Assembly: GCA_947494565.1 (NCBI GenBank)
Contig: CANLVG010000016.1
Location: 1-64,000, forward strand
From: an uncultured Flavobacteriaceae bacterium
Lineage (GTDB): Bacteria; Bacteroidota; Bacteroidia; Flavobacteriales; Flavobacteriaceae
Direction of reading: 5' to 3'
DNA length: 64,000 nt
Within the stretch, counting starts at the first letter, position 1. The number at the start of each line of letters is the position of its first letter. The notes below the pieces were generated by a model. The model made no database searches. It was given only the letters and a program-made list of their open reading frames with translations, and was not told the DNA's origin. This document shows positions 36,526 through 45,693 of the stretch, one piece after another. The position numbers and the translations under genes were made by a program.

Positions 36526-37284
36526 CTATTCTAGGTCGTTCCAGATTTCCCAGGCTTTTTCCGCTTGCAGTTCTAGCATATGAAGACCGTTGCAAATAGC
36601 AGCACCTTGGGCGGCCCCATGCTGTAAAAAAGAAGTTCTTTCAGGATTGTAGATCAAATCGAACAGAAGGTGCCTTTCGCCAAGGTGTTCATAACCTATG
36701 GACGGTTTGTGCGCTATGTTGGGGTGGGTGCCCAAAGGAGTGCAATTGATGATTACTAAATATTCATGCAACAATGCTGCGTTGAGGTCATCGTAGGCGT
36801 ATTGATTTTTCCCTGGATTTCTCGATACGAACGAAAAATCGATACCTAAGTTGTCAAGTACATATGCAATTGCTTTTGAAGCCCCTCCGGTGCCTAAAAT
36901 CAACGCTTTTTTATGGTATGTCTTCAGATGGGGTTCTAATGATTTTTGAAAACCATAGGCATCGGTATTAAAGCCGGTCAAGCCATCGGCTCCAAATTTT
37001 ATGGTATTCACGGCCCCTATCTTCTCGGCCTGTGCATCGAGGGCATCCAAATAAGGGATAATGTCTTCTTTATAGGGAATGGTCACATTAAGACCTCTGA
37101 TGTCGTTGGTGTTGCGCAGGAGTTCTGGAAATACACTGATTTCCTTCAAGTCAAAGTTCTCATACGAGTGGGACTCTAACCCCAAATGTTCAAATTTAGT
37201 ACTGAAATAACCCCTCGAAAAGGAGTAGGAAATATCACGTCCGAGGAGACCGAATCTATGCTTGTTTTTTTCTTCTTTTTCCAT
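36526..37284 (-). CDS. aroE: Shikimate dehydrogenase
   Basis: A 252-residue enzyme that reduces 3-dehydroshikimate with NADPH in aromatic amino acid synthesis. Visible motifs are NVTIPYKED with the catalytic Lys, NTDAYGFQKSL with the substrate-binding Asn-Thr-Asp, and the nucleotide loop GTGGASKA. The length is slightly below the usual 270. It overlaps the upstream DUF368 gene by 29 bp, so translation is coupled despite unrelated roles. A frame from the Met at 37284 is consistent with the FGLLGRDISYS start. Confidence 0.95.
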   Translation of the reverse strand: MEKEEKNKHRFGLLGRDISYSFSRGYFSTKFEHLGLESHSYENFDLKEISVFPELLRNTNDIRGLNVTIPYKEDIIPYLDALDAQAEKIGAVNTIKFGADGLTGFNTDAYGFQKSLEPHLKTYHKKALILGTGGASKAIAYVLDNLGIDFSFVSRNPGKNQYAYDDLNAALLHEYLVIINCTPLGTHPNIAHKPSIGYEHLGERHLLFDLIYNPERTSFLQHGAAQGAAICNGLHMLELQAEKAWEIWNDLE

Positions 37285-38275
37285 ACCAATCCAATCCTAG
37301 TAAAATAGCTATTCCAATGAGCACGAAAAACAAGGCCCACCATGTTTCGGGGGTTCCAAAATCAGGAAAGAACCTCTCGTAGTTTTCGATAATGGCCTTC
37401 CCGTTAGAGTCCAGTAGCACAGTGCCTGTTCCATCGGTCTTGAAAATCGTTTTTTTCCATGGCCAAACCACTCCCAGCGATCCCGTGATAAAGCCCAAGA
37501 TCACGGCGGTAGTGATATGACGAAAATGTTTCAGTACATAGCTTAAAATATGTGACAGGGTCACTAGACCAACTGCGGAACCGGTGGTAAATACGGCCAG
37601 TATGGTGAGGGTTCTCAGGCGTTCGGAGTTCTGGGTGAAGCTGAAATCACCCGTGATGACCTCAGACACGGTATCATACAGCGCATTTACCGAATCGACC
37701 AAAAGTAAAACGTAATTGCCCAGTAGGATTAAAATAAAAGAACCCGAGAGCCCGGGTAAGGTCATGCCCGATACGCTGATCATGCCACACAGAAAAATAA
37801 AAAGCAAATTGTCATTTTGCGTAGCGGGACTCAGAAAACTGATTGAAATTCCGACAAGCAGTCCAACGACTCCAGAAAAAACGGTGCGCTTGTTCCAACG
37901 TTTGAAATCTTTGCCGATGTAGTAAATGGATCCCAAAATCATTCCGAAGAAGGCCGCCCATACAAAAAGCTCTTTACGTTCAAGAAAGTAATCCAAGATT
38001 TTTGATACACTGAAATAACTTACGAGCATGCCGAAGATGAGGAGTGACAAAAACGAGCCGTTAATGTAGCGGTAAAAACTTTTGAAGCGTCCTCCGAATA
38101 GGAGTTTAAATGCCTTACCATTGATTTTTTGAAGCGAATAAATGAACTCTTCATAAAACCCCCCAACAAACGCGACGATACCCCCTGAAACCCCGGGTAC
38201 TTTATTGGCAGCACCCATGCACAAGCCTTTCACGACCAAAAAGATTTTGTCAGAAAGTGAGCGTTGTTCATTCAT
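37256..38275 (-). CDS. DUF368 membrane transporter, copy 2 (PopT-like)
   Basis: A 339-residue membrane protein of about nine helices. The family start motif ANKVPGVSGGIVAFVGGFYEEFI and the internal repeat SVSGMTLPGLSGSFILILLGNY are clear. DUF368 proteins (PopT) have been reported as undecaprenyl-phosphate flippases that recycle the lipid carrier for cell-wall and glycan synthesis. It overlaps aroE and lies 15 bases after its paralogue. It ends in a basic tail (KRRKKQA). Confidence 0.9.
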   Translation of the reverse strand: MNEQRSLSDKIFLVVKGLCMGAANKVPGVSGGIVAFVGGFYEEFIYSLQKINGKAFKLLFGGRFKSFYRYINGSFLSLLIFGMLVSYFSVSKILDYFLERKELFVWAAFFGMILGSIYYIGKDFKRWNKRTVFSGVVGLLVGISISFLSPATQNDNLLFIFLCGMISVSGMTLPGLSGSFILILLGNYVLLLVDSVNALYDTVSEVITGDFSFTQNSERLRTLTILAVFTTGSAVGLVTLSHILSYVLKHFRHITTAVILGFITGSLGVVWPWKKTIFKTDGTGTVLLDSNGKAIIENYERFFPDFGTPETWWALFFVLIGIAILLGLDWYGKRRKKQA

Positions 38276-38290
38276 AAATGAGGTTGCTTA

Positions 38291-39202
38291 TTATTTTGAA
38301 GCCACTTTTTCAAGTATAAAAATAAGCGAAAAACCAATGACGGCAGCAAGTAGGGCCGATGTGATTTGTGGATCTCCGTCAAAGGCAAAAGGTGAAATAC
38401 TTTCATCGATGACAATTACTTTTTCTCCAATCTGTTTGGTGCTTATGATTTGTTTCCAAGGCCATATTTTGTTCAATGACCCTGCGATGAACCCTGTCAG
38501 TACCGCTAAGGTAATGCTCTTGTGATGGCTGAACATCCACTTCAACAAACGGGCAAAACTTAAGAGGCCAACAAGGCAACCAAGGGCAACGGTAACCAGT
38601 ATTTTAAAATCCCGTTGGTCCACAGCCTCAATAACCGTCTTATATGAGCCTAAAAGCACCAAAATAAAAGCCCCGGAAATACCTGGTAGGATCATTGCAC
38701 ATATGGCAATAGCGCCCGACATAAATAGGTAAGGCAGACTATCGGCATTGGTGGAAGGAGGTAATGTAGTAATGTAATAGGCCAATACCGAGCTCAGTAG
38801 TAATAGGATGATGGCCAAGGGAGTCCATTTTTTGATTTCCTTGGCGACAAACAGAATACTGGCGAGCACGAGCCCAAAAAAGAAAGACCATATCACGATG
38901 GGATGAAATTCAAGTAACCACTTGATCAGTTTTGAAAATGATATGATACTGATTAGCATGCCTGAAAATAGGGCTAATAGAAAGTTTCCGTTGAGATGCT
39001 GCCAGAAAGCCTTGAATCCTTCTTTGCGCAACGTTTTAAAAGTTGAAAGGTTGACATTGTTGATTGACGTGATAAATTCTTCATAGATTCCGGCCACAAA
39101 AGCAATCGTACCCCCAGAGACTCCGGGGACTAATTCGGCGATGCCCATAGCCATGCCTTTTAGAGTGATGAACACGTATTGTAAAAAGCTGCGATTTTCC
39201 AT
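38291..39202 (-). CDS. DUF368 membrane transporter, copy 1 (PopT-like)
   Basis: A 303-residue membrane protein with the family motifs AELVPGVSGGTIAFVAGIYEEF and AICAMILPGISGAFILVLLGSY. The two VPGVSGG/LPGISG half-repeats mark an inverted-repeat transporter fold. Start at 39202 is chosen because homology begins there (MENRSFLQYVF); a longer frame adds 13 residues. With the next gene it forms a tandem pair of diverged paralogues, which might serve different lipid carriers or leaflets. Reported activity is undecaprenyl-phosphate translocation. Confidence 0.9.
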   Translation of the reverse strand: MENRSFLQYVFITLKGMAMGIAELVPGVSGGTIAFVAGIYEEFITSINNVNLSTFKTLRKEGFKAFWQHLNGNFLLALFSGMLISIISFSKLIKWLLEFHPIVIWSFFFGLVLASILFVAKEIKKWTPLAIILLLLSSVLAYYITTLPPSTNADSLPYLFMSGAIAICAMILPGISGAFILVLLGSYKTVIEAVDQRDFKILVTVALGCLVGLLSFARLLKWMFSHHKSITLAVLTGFIAGSLNKIWPWKQIISTKQIGEKVIVIDESISPFAFDGDPQITSALLAAVIGFSLIFILEKVASK

Positions 39203-39280
39203 TGATTTAGCCGAATAACTGGATTTCGACCTCGTTATCAAAGAGGTCAGTAGTTGTAGACAAGGCCAAAAATAGACCTT

Positions 39281-40681
39281 TTATTTTGAAGTCTTTTTGA
39301 TATTGGAAATTATGTTCAAGGCCCATTCAGTCTCAGCGAACTGAGGAAATTCCTCTTCAAATATATAGCGTTTTTCTATATCTAATTTTAGCGCATCGAT
39401 TAAGGTAATACGCGCATTGATAGGGTCTTCGGCCATGAGTTGATATCCTGCTAAAAGATAAGGAACCTTTGCGTTTTCAGGGTAAAATTCCTTGCCCTGC
39501 GTCAAAATCTGGATGGTCGCCCCAAGGTCATCGTTTCGGTAGGCGACTTTAGACCACTTCAACCAAGTGTCCAATTCGTAGTTCCCCAGATCAACAGCCT
39601 GTTTGTAGGCGTAGTCCGCTTTGTGAAAATCTTTTAGAGCCGTATTGATTTGAGCACATTTCTTCCAATATAAAGGATTTTCCCCATCGATGTTCAGTGC
39701 CTTATTGATATAGTATAAGGCTTTTTTCGGATCTCTTTTTTGATAGTAGAAATTGGTAATGGCCAACCATCCCTTATCCAATAGGGGATCTTCATGCACC
39801 GTTTGGTAGTAGTAGTACTTGGCCATATCATCATTGTTCAACTTTTCATGGCATTTACCGATACGGAGATAGGCATGCGATGTCGGGTCTTCAATATTGA
39901 TCGTGGTTTCGTAGTTCTCTATCGCTTCTTCATATTTGCCCAATTTCTCCAGTACCTTTCCTTTTTCAAAATAAGCACCGATAAAGGTATCATCGGAGAT
40001 AATAGCAAAGTCATAGGCAGTCAATGCTTCCTTATAAAGTCGCTTTTCAAAGTATTGCTTGCCCAACTGATGCCAGGCAACCTCACAATACGGATTGCGA
40101 TCGAGATAGTCGTTCAAATAACGGATGGCGCCATCAAAGTCTTCCAAAAACTCAAAGCAATAGATTACGTTGTATAGCGAAGAGTAGTCCTGCTCATCAA
40201 ATGAGACACATTTCATGAAGTTTTCCTTGGCCAATTTGAAATCATCCATGAATAGGTACTCCATGCCCATTAAGGAATGCACATCAAAAGCATTATCGGA
40301 AAGTTCCAATGCTTTTTGCAAGAGTACAATGGCGGCTTCGTGATTGTCCTTTTTGGAATAGATATTGGCACGTTGGATATAAATTTCCTCGTTGCTTGAA
40401 TCCAATAATTGCAGTTTGTCAAGTAGGGCTTCGGCCTGATCGAGGTTGTTCTCGAATACGAGCACTTCAACATCGAGCAATTTCAATTGAATGGAGTCGG
40501 TATGTTGTTGGAGCCCTATTTTAATGGCTTTCTTCGCCAGGGCTATCTTACCGTTGTTAAGGTAATGATGAATGATGTCCTCAAAATCTTCCGCATCAAA
40601 GAAGTAGACATCATCTGTCTTGAGCATCGATTCAAACTTGGCTATGGGCCGACTTGGTCTTTCGTTAGATTCTAACGCCAT
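39281..40681 (-). CDS. Tetratricopeptide-repeat protein
   Basis: A 466-residue protein made of TPR helix pairs from about residue 60 onwards (for example AIVLLQKALELSDNAFDVHSLMG, AIENYETTINIEDPTSHAYLRIG, ALYYINKALNIDGENPLYW). No signal peptide is seen, so it is likely cytoplasmic and acts as a scaffold. Partners are unknown. It is the first gene after the aminotransferase in the long minus-strand array, separated by about 97 bases that include a TTAAC/GTTAA inverted repeat. Confidence 0.88.
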   Translation of the reverse strand: MALESNERPSRPIAKFESMLKTDDVYFFDAEDFEDIIHHYLNNGKIALAKKAIKIGLQQHTDSIQLKLLDVEVLVFENNLDQAEALLDKLQLLDSSNEEIYIQRANIYSKKDNHEAAIVLLQKALELSDNAFDVHSLMGMEYLFMDDFKLAKENFMKCVSFDEQDYSSLYNVIYCFEFLEDFDGAIRYLNDYLDRNPYCEVAWHQLGKQYFEKRLYKEALTAYDFAIISDDTFIGAYFEKGKVLEKLGKYEEAIENYETTINIEDPTSHAYLRIGKCHEKLNNDDMAKYYYYQTVHEDPLLDKGWLAITNFYYQKRDPKKALYYINKALNIDGENPLYWKKCAQINTALKDFHKADYAYKQAVDLGNYELDTWLKWSKVAYRNDDLGATIQILTQGKEFYPENAKVPYLLAGYQLMAEDPINARITLIDALKLDIEKRYIFEEEFPQFAETEWALNIISNIKKTSK

Positions 40682-40778
40682 AGGAACTTTTTGGTTAATC
40701 TACGGAATTAAAAGTAGTGGTTTGAAACTTCTTTAAATTCTTTACTGCTTCTATATTATTAACAAATTAGTTAACAAC

Positions 40779-41960
40779 TTATTGTTCAAGTCGGTCTAAC
40801 ACCTTATGGATGATAGCACAACCATTTTCAATCTCCTCCGTTGAAATCGTTAGGGGCGGCGAGATACGAACGGCCCTTGGTTCGAATAGTAACCAGAATA
40901 AGATCAAACCCTCTTTTGCACATTCGAGTACGAGTTGATTTGCCAGTTCCGCCGATTCAAATAGGAGCGCAAGCAATAGTCCCTTGCCCCTGATCGTTTT
41001 GATTTTGTGGTGCTTTAGAAGATTTCTAAAGGCTTTTTCTTTTTCCAAGGTCTGTGGGATCAGGTCGGCGCGGGTCAACTCTTTCAGGGTGGCCAAACTG
41101 GCAGCCGCAATTACCGGATTGCCTCCAAAAGTAGTGATATGACCTAGTTTCGGTCCGTGCTGTAGATTTGACATCAACTGTTGTGATGCAGTAAAGGCGC
41201 CGACGGGCAGCCCTGAGGCCATACCTTTGCCCATTACCAGGATATCGGGTACGCAATCGAAATGTTCAAATGCGAATAGTTTTCCGGTTCTTCCGAAGCC
41301 GGGTTGAATTTCGTCTAAGATGAGTAGGGCCCCAACTTCGTCACAGCGTTGCCTCACTTTTTTCAAGTATCCTTTTCTTGGGAGAATGATGCCGGCCCCG
41401 CCCTGAATGGTTTCTAAAACAACAGCCGCAGTGGTATCGGTAATGCGCTTGAGATCTAGTTCCATATTAAAATGTAGAAATGAAACATCGGGCAATAGGG
41501 GACGAAAAGCACTCTTGCGTTCTTCATAGCCCATGAGGCTTAAGCTTCCCATTGTATTGCCATGATAAGCATGATGGGCAGAAATGATCTCGGTTCTACC
41601 CGTTGCCCGACGAGCCAGTTTGATGGCGCCTTCAACGGCCTCCGTGCCCGAATTGACCAGATAGGTGGTTTCGAGAGGACCGGGCAAAAGGGATGCTAGC
41701 AATTTCGTGTATTCTACAGCGGGTCGTTGGGCATATTCACCATATACCATGACATGCATGTAACGCTGTGTCTGCTGCTGAATGGCCTCAACGACCTTAG
41801 GGTGGCAATGCCCGAGACTACAGGCCGACACCCCGGCAACAAAGTCTAGATGGGCTTTTCCACTAGTGTCATAGAGGTAACTTCCCTTGGCATGGGATAT
41901 TTCCAGCGAAAGGGGATGAGGAGTTGTTTGGGCTTGATATTTTAGAAAATCGGATTTCAT
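40779..41960 (-). CDS. Class III aminotransferase (acetylornithine/GABA-type)
   Basis: A 393-residue PLP enzyme. Signatures are YLVNSGTEAVEGAIKLAR, AYHGNTMGSLSLMGY, LILDEIQPGFGRTG and the PLP lysine in VMGKGMASGLP. The family covers acetylornithine, ornithine, and other omega-amino donors; the exact substrate cannot be told from sequence by eye. Its ATG overlaps the OstA-like gene stop by four bases (ATGA), so the two are translationally coupled. It is distinct from rocD at 21595 and lacks its Cys-rich insert. Confidence 0.88.
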   Translation of the reverse strand: MKSDFLKYQAQTTPHPLSLEISHAKGSYLYDTSGKAHLDFVAGVSACSLGHCHPKVVEAIQQQTQRYMHVMVYGEYAQRPAVEYTKLLASLLPGPLETTYLVNSGTEAVEGAIKLARRATGRTEIISAHHAYHGNTMGSLSLMGYEERKSAFRPLLPDVSFLHFNMELDLKRITDTTAAVVLETIQGGAGIILPRKGYLKKVRQRCDEVGALLILDEIQPGFGRTGKLFAFEHFDCVPDILVMGKGMASGLPVGAFTASQQLMSNLQHGPKLGHITTFGGNPVIAAASLATLKELTRADLIPQTLEKEKAFRNLLKHHKIKTIRGKGLLLALLFESAELANQLVLECAKEGLILFWLLFEPRAVRISPPLTISTEEIENGCAIIHKVLDRLEQ

Positions 41961-43780
41961 TGAAATTTTGCCGCCTTTACCTTCTGCACTTTGGGCCTCT
42001 TGTTGGGCTCTGACATGTCATCGTTCGGTAGCGGAATCTTATTGACAGGGTCTCCTGGATTCTTGTCACGTTCCTCCTCTTCGGCATCAATATCGATCGG
42101 ATTATCGATACCTCGAATGACGACCAATTCGATATTGTTATCGTCTTCGTCGAAAATATCCTCCTTGGTCAAGATCCGTTCATCTCCTCGCCAAATAAAG
42201 CCCTTTAACTTGCGGCTATCCGAAGGCAAATCCTTATCGGGAAAGATATCCCCATCCGGTTGGGTTCTGAACGTTAGGTCTTCCACGTCATTATTCGCCA
42301 TGGTAATTCGAATGGAACTACAAATGGTCTTGTTGATGCCTATTAATTCTTGATCATCATTGTACATGTAGTAAATGACCTCGGTGTTTTTGACCAAATC
42401 GATGATCTTCAACTCGTTTTCCTTAAATTTTCCATAGAGATTGACCCCTTTCGCCTGGTTGTACCCTGTTTGACTTATGCTGTCCAGAGATACGATAAAG
42501 GCATTCTCCAACACTTTCAACGAATCCAACTTTTCGGTCTTGACATTTGAGATAATATGGATGCTATCTCCCGTCATCTGATTTTCCCCATTCCACAGCA
42601 CCGGGTTGCGTACCAATTGAATCAATCCGGTTTTTTCGGCTGAATGTATCGAATCACATTTTCCGCTCATATCCGTTTTAAAGAACTTGGCATTTTTAAA
42701 CGCCCTGACGATGCGATTGTCCGGAGGCCCTGTGACCATTAATGTATCACCGTGAACGTATAACGAATCTTGTTCGACCAAACTTATGGTCACTGCTCTT
42801 TTGGTCGCAAAAACCGAATCTTTTGCCTTGAAGACTTCGGCATAATGTGCCCGGGTCACGGCTTGATTGATGGTATCGGTAACCGTAATATTGTTGGTGG
42901 CTGAGGCAAATTCCGTGGCCTTGTCGAAGTAGACGCTATCGCCTTCAATGATTCTATTGTTGTAATCGATGCGTGTGTTTTTGATGCCGTACCCTTGTTC
43001 TATCTTGGTCTGATAAAAACCGCGCTCACAATAGATTTTATAGGTCTGCCCGGTGATAGTAGAGGGGCCGTACATATAAGCGTTGTCAGAAGTGGTGTAG
43101 TAATCCAACTGTTCTGAATCCAATATGTACTGTGGATTATCAATATGCACACTATCCAAAAACTGGAACTTTTTGATTTCCATAAAGTAGCGCCCGATCC
43201 TACTGGTCAGGGTATTTGCCGAGTCGATAATAGTACCTGAATCTTGGTAATAGGCTTCTTGCTTTTCACGGTCAAAACGCAGCGTATCCGTGGTGAGGGT
43301 CATGCTGCCGGTCTCAGAGGTCTTACTATCTAAAACGACATTTTCAAAAGCTTTGGCCAGTTTTGTGTTGCCGTCGTAATTGATTTTGCCACTGGTCATT
43401 GTGACCGAATCGCCTTGCTTCATCCGTACATTTCCAATGGCACGCAGCCTATTTTCTTTGAGGTAATGAATGGCAATGTCGCACCATAAATCCGCACCTT
43501 CATGTTCAAATTGTACTTGACGGTCGTCCTTACTGAAAATGGCCGCACCCGGAAAATTCTCTTCATCCTTAGTGAAATTTGCTCCGTGAACGATATTTAT
43601 CTGCTTTGTTGAAGTCGTATCATTTTGTGTTTCTCCAACGGAAATTTGCGCTTCACAATAGGTAATGGCGCATGTGAATAGTAGAAAAGTGAATAGGCTT
43701 CGCACCGAATGAATTTTTGTCAAAAATAGGATATTTTGTGGCAGCCCTTTAGCAGTTGGCATAGATTTAAGAATGGTCAT
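41957..43780 (-). CDS. OstA-like (LptA/LptD-N) LPS transport protein
   Basis: A 607-residue exported protein. Residues about 65-420 are a long run of OstA/LptA strands (ALWCDIAIHYLKENRLRAIGNVRMKQGD, GTIIDSANTLTSRIGRYFME, ADVTMTSGKINYDGN-type repeats), which form the periplasmic groove that carries LPS to the outer membrane. The C-terminal quarter is acidic then basic and is not part of the groove. The start could be 43780 or 43762; the signal-like segment begins about residue 28 (SLFTFLLFTCAITYCEA). A stable hairpin separates it from purA. Confidence 0.82.
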   Translation of the reverse strand: MTILKSMPTAKGLPQNILFLTKIHSVRSLFTFLLFTCAITYCEAQISVGETQNDTTSTKQINIVHGANFTKDEENFPGAAIFSKDDRQVQFEHEGADLWCDIAIHYLKENRLRAIGNVRMKQGDSVTMTSGKINYDGNTKLAKAFENVVLDSKTSETGSMTLTTDTLRFDREKQEAYYQDSGTIIDSANTLTSRIGRYFMEIKKFQFLDSVHIDNPQYILDSEQLDYYTTSDNAYMYGPSTITGQTYKIYCERGFYQTKIEQGYGIKNTRIDYNNRIIEGDSVYFDKATEFASATNNITVTDTINQAVTRAHYAEVFKAKDSVFATKRAVTISLVEQDSLYVHGDTLMVTGPPDNRIVRAFKNAKFFKTDMSGKCDSIHSAEKTGLIQLVRNPVLWNGENQMTGDSIHIISNVKTEKLDSLKVLENAFIVSLDSISQTGYNQAKGVNLYGKFKENELKIIDLVKNTEVIYYMYNDDQELIGINKTICSSIRITMANNDVEDLTFRTQPDGDIFPDKDLPSDSRKLKGFIWRGDERILTKEDIFDEDDNNIELVVIRGIDNPIDIDAEEEERDKNPGDPVNKIPLPNDDMSEPNKRPKVQKVKAAKFQ

Positions 43781-43786
43781 TCACAG

Positions 43787-43810
43787 CAAAGCCACTCGAA
43801 AGTGGCTTTG
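43787..43810. other. Perfect hairpin between purA and ostA-like gene
   Basis: CAAAGCCACT (43787-43796) and AGTGGCTTTG (43801-43810) form a 10-bp perfect stem with a four-base loop, starting one base after the purA stop. On the transcribed minus strand no T-run follows, so it is more likely an mRNA processing or stabilising structure than a terminator. Confidence 0.6.
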
Positions 43811-43811
43811 T

Positions 43812-45083
43812 TTATCGGTGTATGGTCTGGGTTCTGTCTGGCCCTACCGAAACGATTTTAATGGGTACTTCGAGTTCCTTTTCTAGAAAATCGATATAAT
43901 TATTCAAGGCTTTTGGAAACTCTTCTACCTTGGTCATTTGAGTGAGGTCTTCGGCCCAGCCGTCCATTTCCTTATAGACCGGGGATACGTTTTCCGCTTC
44001 GATGTTGTAGGGAAGATGCATAATCTCTTTGCCTTTATATGTATAAGCGGTAGCGACTTTAAGTGTTTTGAATCCGCTGAGTACATCACCTTTCATCATC
44101 ATCAATTCGGTCACGCCATTCACCCGTACGGCATATTTCAGAGCAACCAGATCTAACCATCCACATCTTCTGGGTCTACCGGTCGTGGCCCCGAATTCAT
44201 TTCCAACGCGACCCATGGTTTCCCCCACTTCATCGAACAGTTCAGTTGGAAAGGGGCCGCTGCCCACTCGGGTAGCATAGGCCTTGAAAATACCCTTGAC
44301 ATCACCTATTTGATTGGGCGCTACGCCCAATCCTGTACAAGCGCCTGCCGCTGTGGTATTGGACGAGGTCACATAGGGGTAGGTGCCAAAATCAATATCT
44401 AAAAGGGACCCTTGGGCACCTTCGGCCAATATCTTTTTGCCTTGTTTTTGGGCTTGGTATAAATATTCCTCGCTATCAATGAAAGTCAGTTGTTTCAACT
44501 CTTCCACAGCGTTACAGAATTGTTCTTCAAGCTCTTTGAGATCGTACTGGATATCCACATTGTAGAAGTCGATCATGGCCTCGTGCTTATTGGCAAGGGC
44601 CCTATACTTTTCTTTCCAATTATCTAGTTCCAAATCCCCGATACGCATACCGTTTCTACCGGTTTTATCCATGTAGGTGGGGCCAATTCCCTTTAAGGTA
44701 GAGCCTATTTTAGCCTTGCCTTTTGAAGCTTCTGAAGCCGCATCCAATAGCCGATGGGTAGGTAAAATAAGATGGGCCTTTCGCGATATTAGCAAAATGG
44801 ATTTGATATCGAGATTAAACTTTTTTAGGGCATCGAGTTCCTTTTTGAAAATCACTGGGTCGATGACCACTCCGTTACCGACGATATTCGTGGCGTTTTT
44901 ATGGAAAATTCCCGAAGGTATGGTATGCAATACGTGTTTGATACCATCGAATTCTAGTGTGTGTCCTGCATTGGGACCGCCTTGAAAACGGGCAATGATG
45001 TCATAATTTTTGGTTAGTACATCAACAATTTTCCCTTTTCCTTCGTCGCCCCATTGAAGACCTAACAATAAATCTACTGCCAT
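43812..45083 (-). CDS. purA: Adenylosuccinate synthase
   Basis: A 423-residue enzyme joining IMP and aspartate with GTP in AMP synthesis. Motifs: the N-terminal GLQWGDEGKGKIVD with catalytic Asp and the GDEGKGK loop, FQGGPNAGHTL with the catalytic His, GSTLKGIGPTYMDK, EGAQGSLLDIDFGTYPYVTSSN, and TTTGRPRRCGW-type (ATTGRPRRCGWLD). Length is standard. It follows the Fur-family gene by 12 bases. Confidence 0.97.
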   Translation of the reverse strand: MAVDLLLGLQWGDEGKGKIVDVLTKNYDIIARFQGGPNAGHTLEFDGIKHVLHTIPSGIFHKNATNIVGNGVVIDPVIFKKELDALKKFNLDIKSILLISRKAHLILPTHRLLDAASEASKGKAKIGSTLKGIGPTYMDKTGRNGMRIGDLELDNWKEKYRALANKHEAMIDFYNVDIQYDLKELEEQFCNAVEELKQLTFIDSEEYLYQAQKQGKKILAEGAQGSLLDIDFGTYPYVTSSNTTAAGACTGLGVAPNQIGDVKGIFKAYATRVGSGPFPTELFDEVGETMGRVGNEFGATTGRPRRCGWLDLVALKYAVRVNGVTELMMMKGDVLSGFKTLKVATAYTYKGKEIMHLPYNIEAENVSPVYKEMDGWAEDLTQMTKVEEFPKALNNYIDFLEKELEVPIKIVSVGPDRTQTIHR

Positions 45084-45095
45084 TAATATGATTGG

Positions 45096-45587
45096 TTAGT
45101 GGTTTGTGTTCTTTGTTTTATCGGTCACTCCGACCGATTCTTTTTTTGTTCCGTAAAAGTAGAGTGAGTGATTATTGATTTGGATATCGAAAACTTCTTC
45201 AATGGTCTTCTTTATCGATTGAATACGTGGATCGCAAAATTCCATAACCTCACCGGTATCCGTTAAGATGACGTGGTCATGTTGCCGATCGAAATACGAC
45301 TTTTCATATTGCGCTTGGTTTTTCCCGAATTGGTGTTTGCGAACCAACTTACAATCCAACAAAAGCTCAATAGTGTTGTATAGCGTTGCCCTACTGACGC
45401 GATAGTTCTTGTTCTTCATATTAATGTACAACGACTCGATATCAAAGTGGTCATCGCTGTCATAGATCTCTTGAAGAATGGCATATCGCTCAGGGGTTTT
45501 TCGGTGCCCGTTGTCTTCCAAAAAGGAGGTAAAGACATTTTTAACGATTTCCTGATCTTTAGTGGCGGCCATAAACGCAGTTTTCAA
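45096..45587 (-). CDS. Fur-family regulator without CxxC
   Basis: A 163-residue metalloregulator fold. A winged helix is at about 15-95 ([39 protein letters not shown]). The dimer domain carries [21 protein letters not shown], where the usual CxxC zinc site of Fur is replaced by TDTG and only one Cys remains. A C-terminal HSLYFYG segment follows. Either 45587 or the Met at 45572 could be the start. A TACCTTTG box lies 12 bases before the first. It probably controls metal-responsive genes; sharing a transcript with purA is unusual but fits flavobacterial synteny as I recall it. Confidence 0.88.
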   Translation of the reverse strand: MKTAFMAATKDQEIVKNVFTSFLEDNGHRKTPERYAILQEIYDSDDHFDIESLYINMKNKNYRVSRATLYNTIELLLDCKLVRKHQFGKNQAQYEKSYFDRQHDHVILTDTGEVMEFCDPRIQSIKKTIEEVFDIQINNHSLYFYGTKKESVGVTDKTKNTNH

Positions 45588-45598
45588 CTCACAACTTA

Positions 45599-45606
45599 CA
45601 AAGGTA
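45599..45606 (-). promoter_or_regulatory. -7 box for Fur-family gene
   Basis: Minus-strand TACCTTTG, a full TAnnTTTG match, ends 11 bases before the first ATG (45587). Confidence 0.5.
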
Positions 45607-45693
45607 CATCTAATTTTTTTTTACACGAAGGGTGTTTTATCAACAGGGAATGAACATTTCATTTACGCTGTGATCTATTGAAAATAAGTGTTC

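Noticed and set aside
41991-42353. Plus-strand frame of 120 codons
   Set aside because: Antisense shadow within the OstA-like gene; low-complexity Ser/Ile composition and no start signal.
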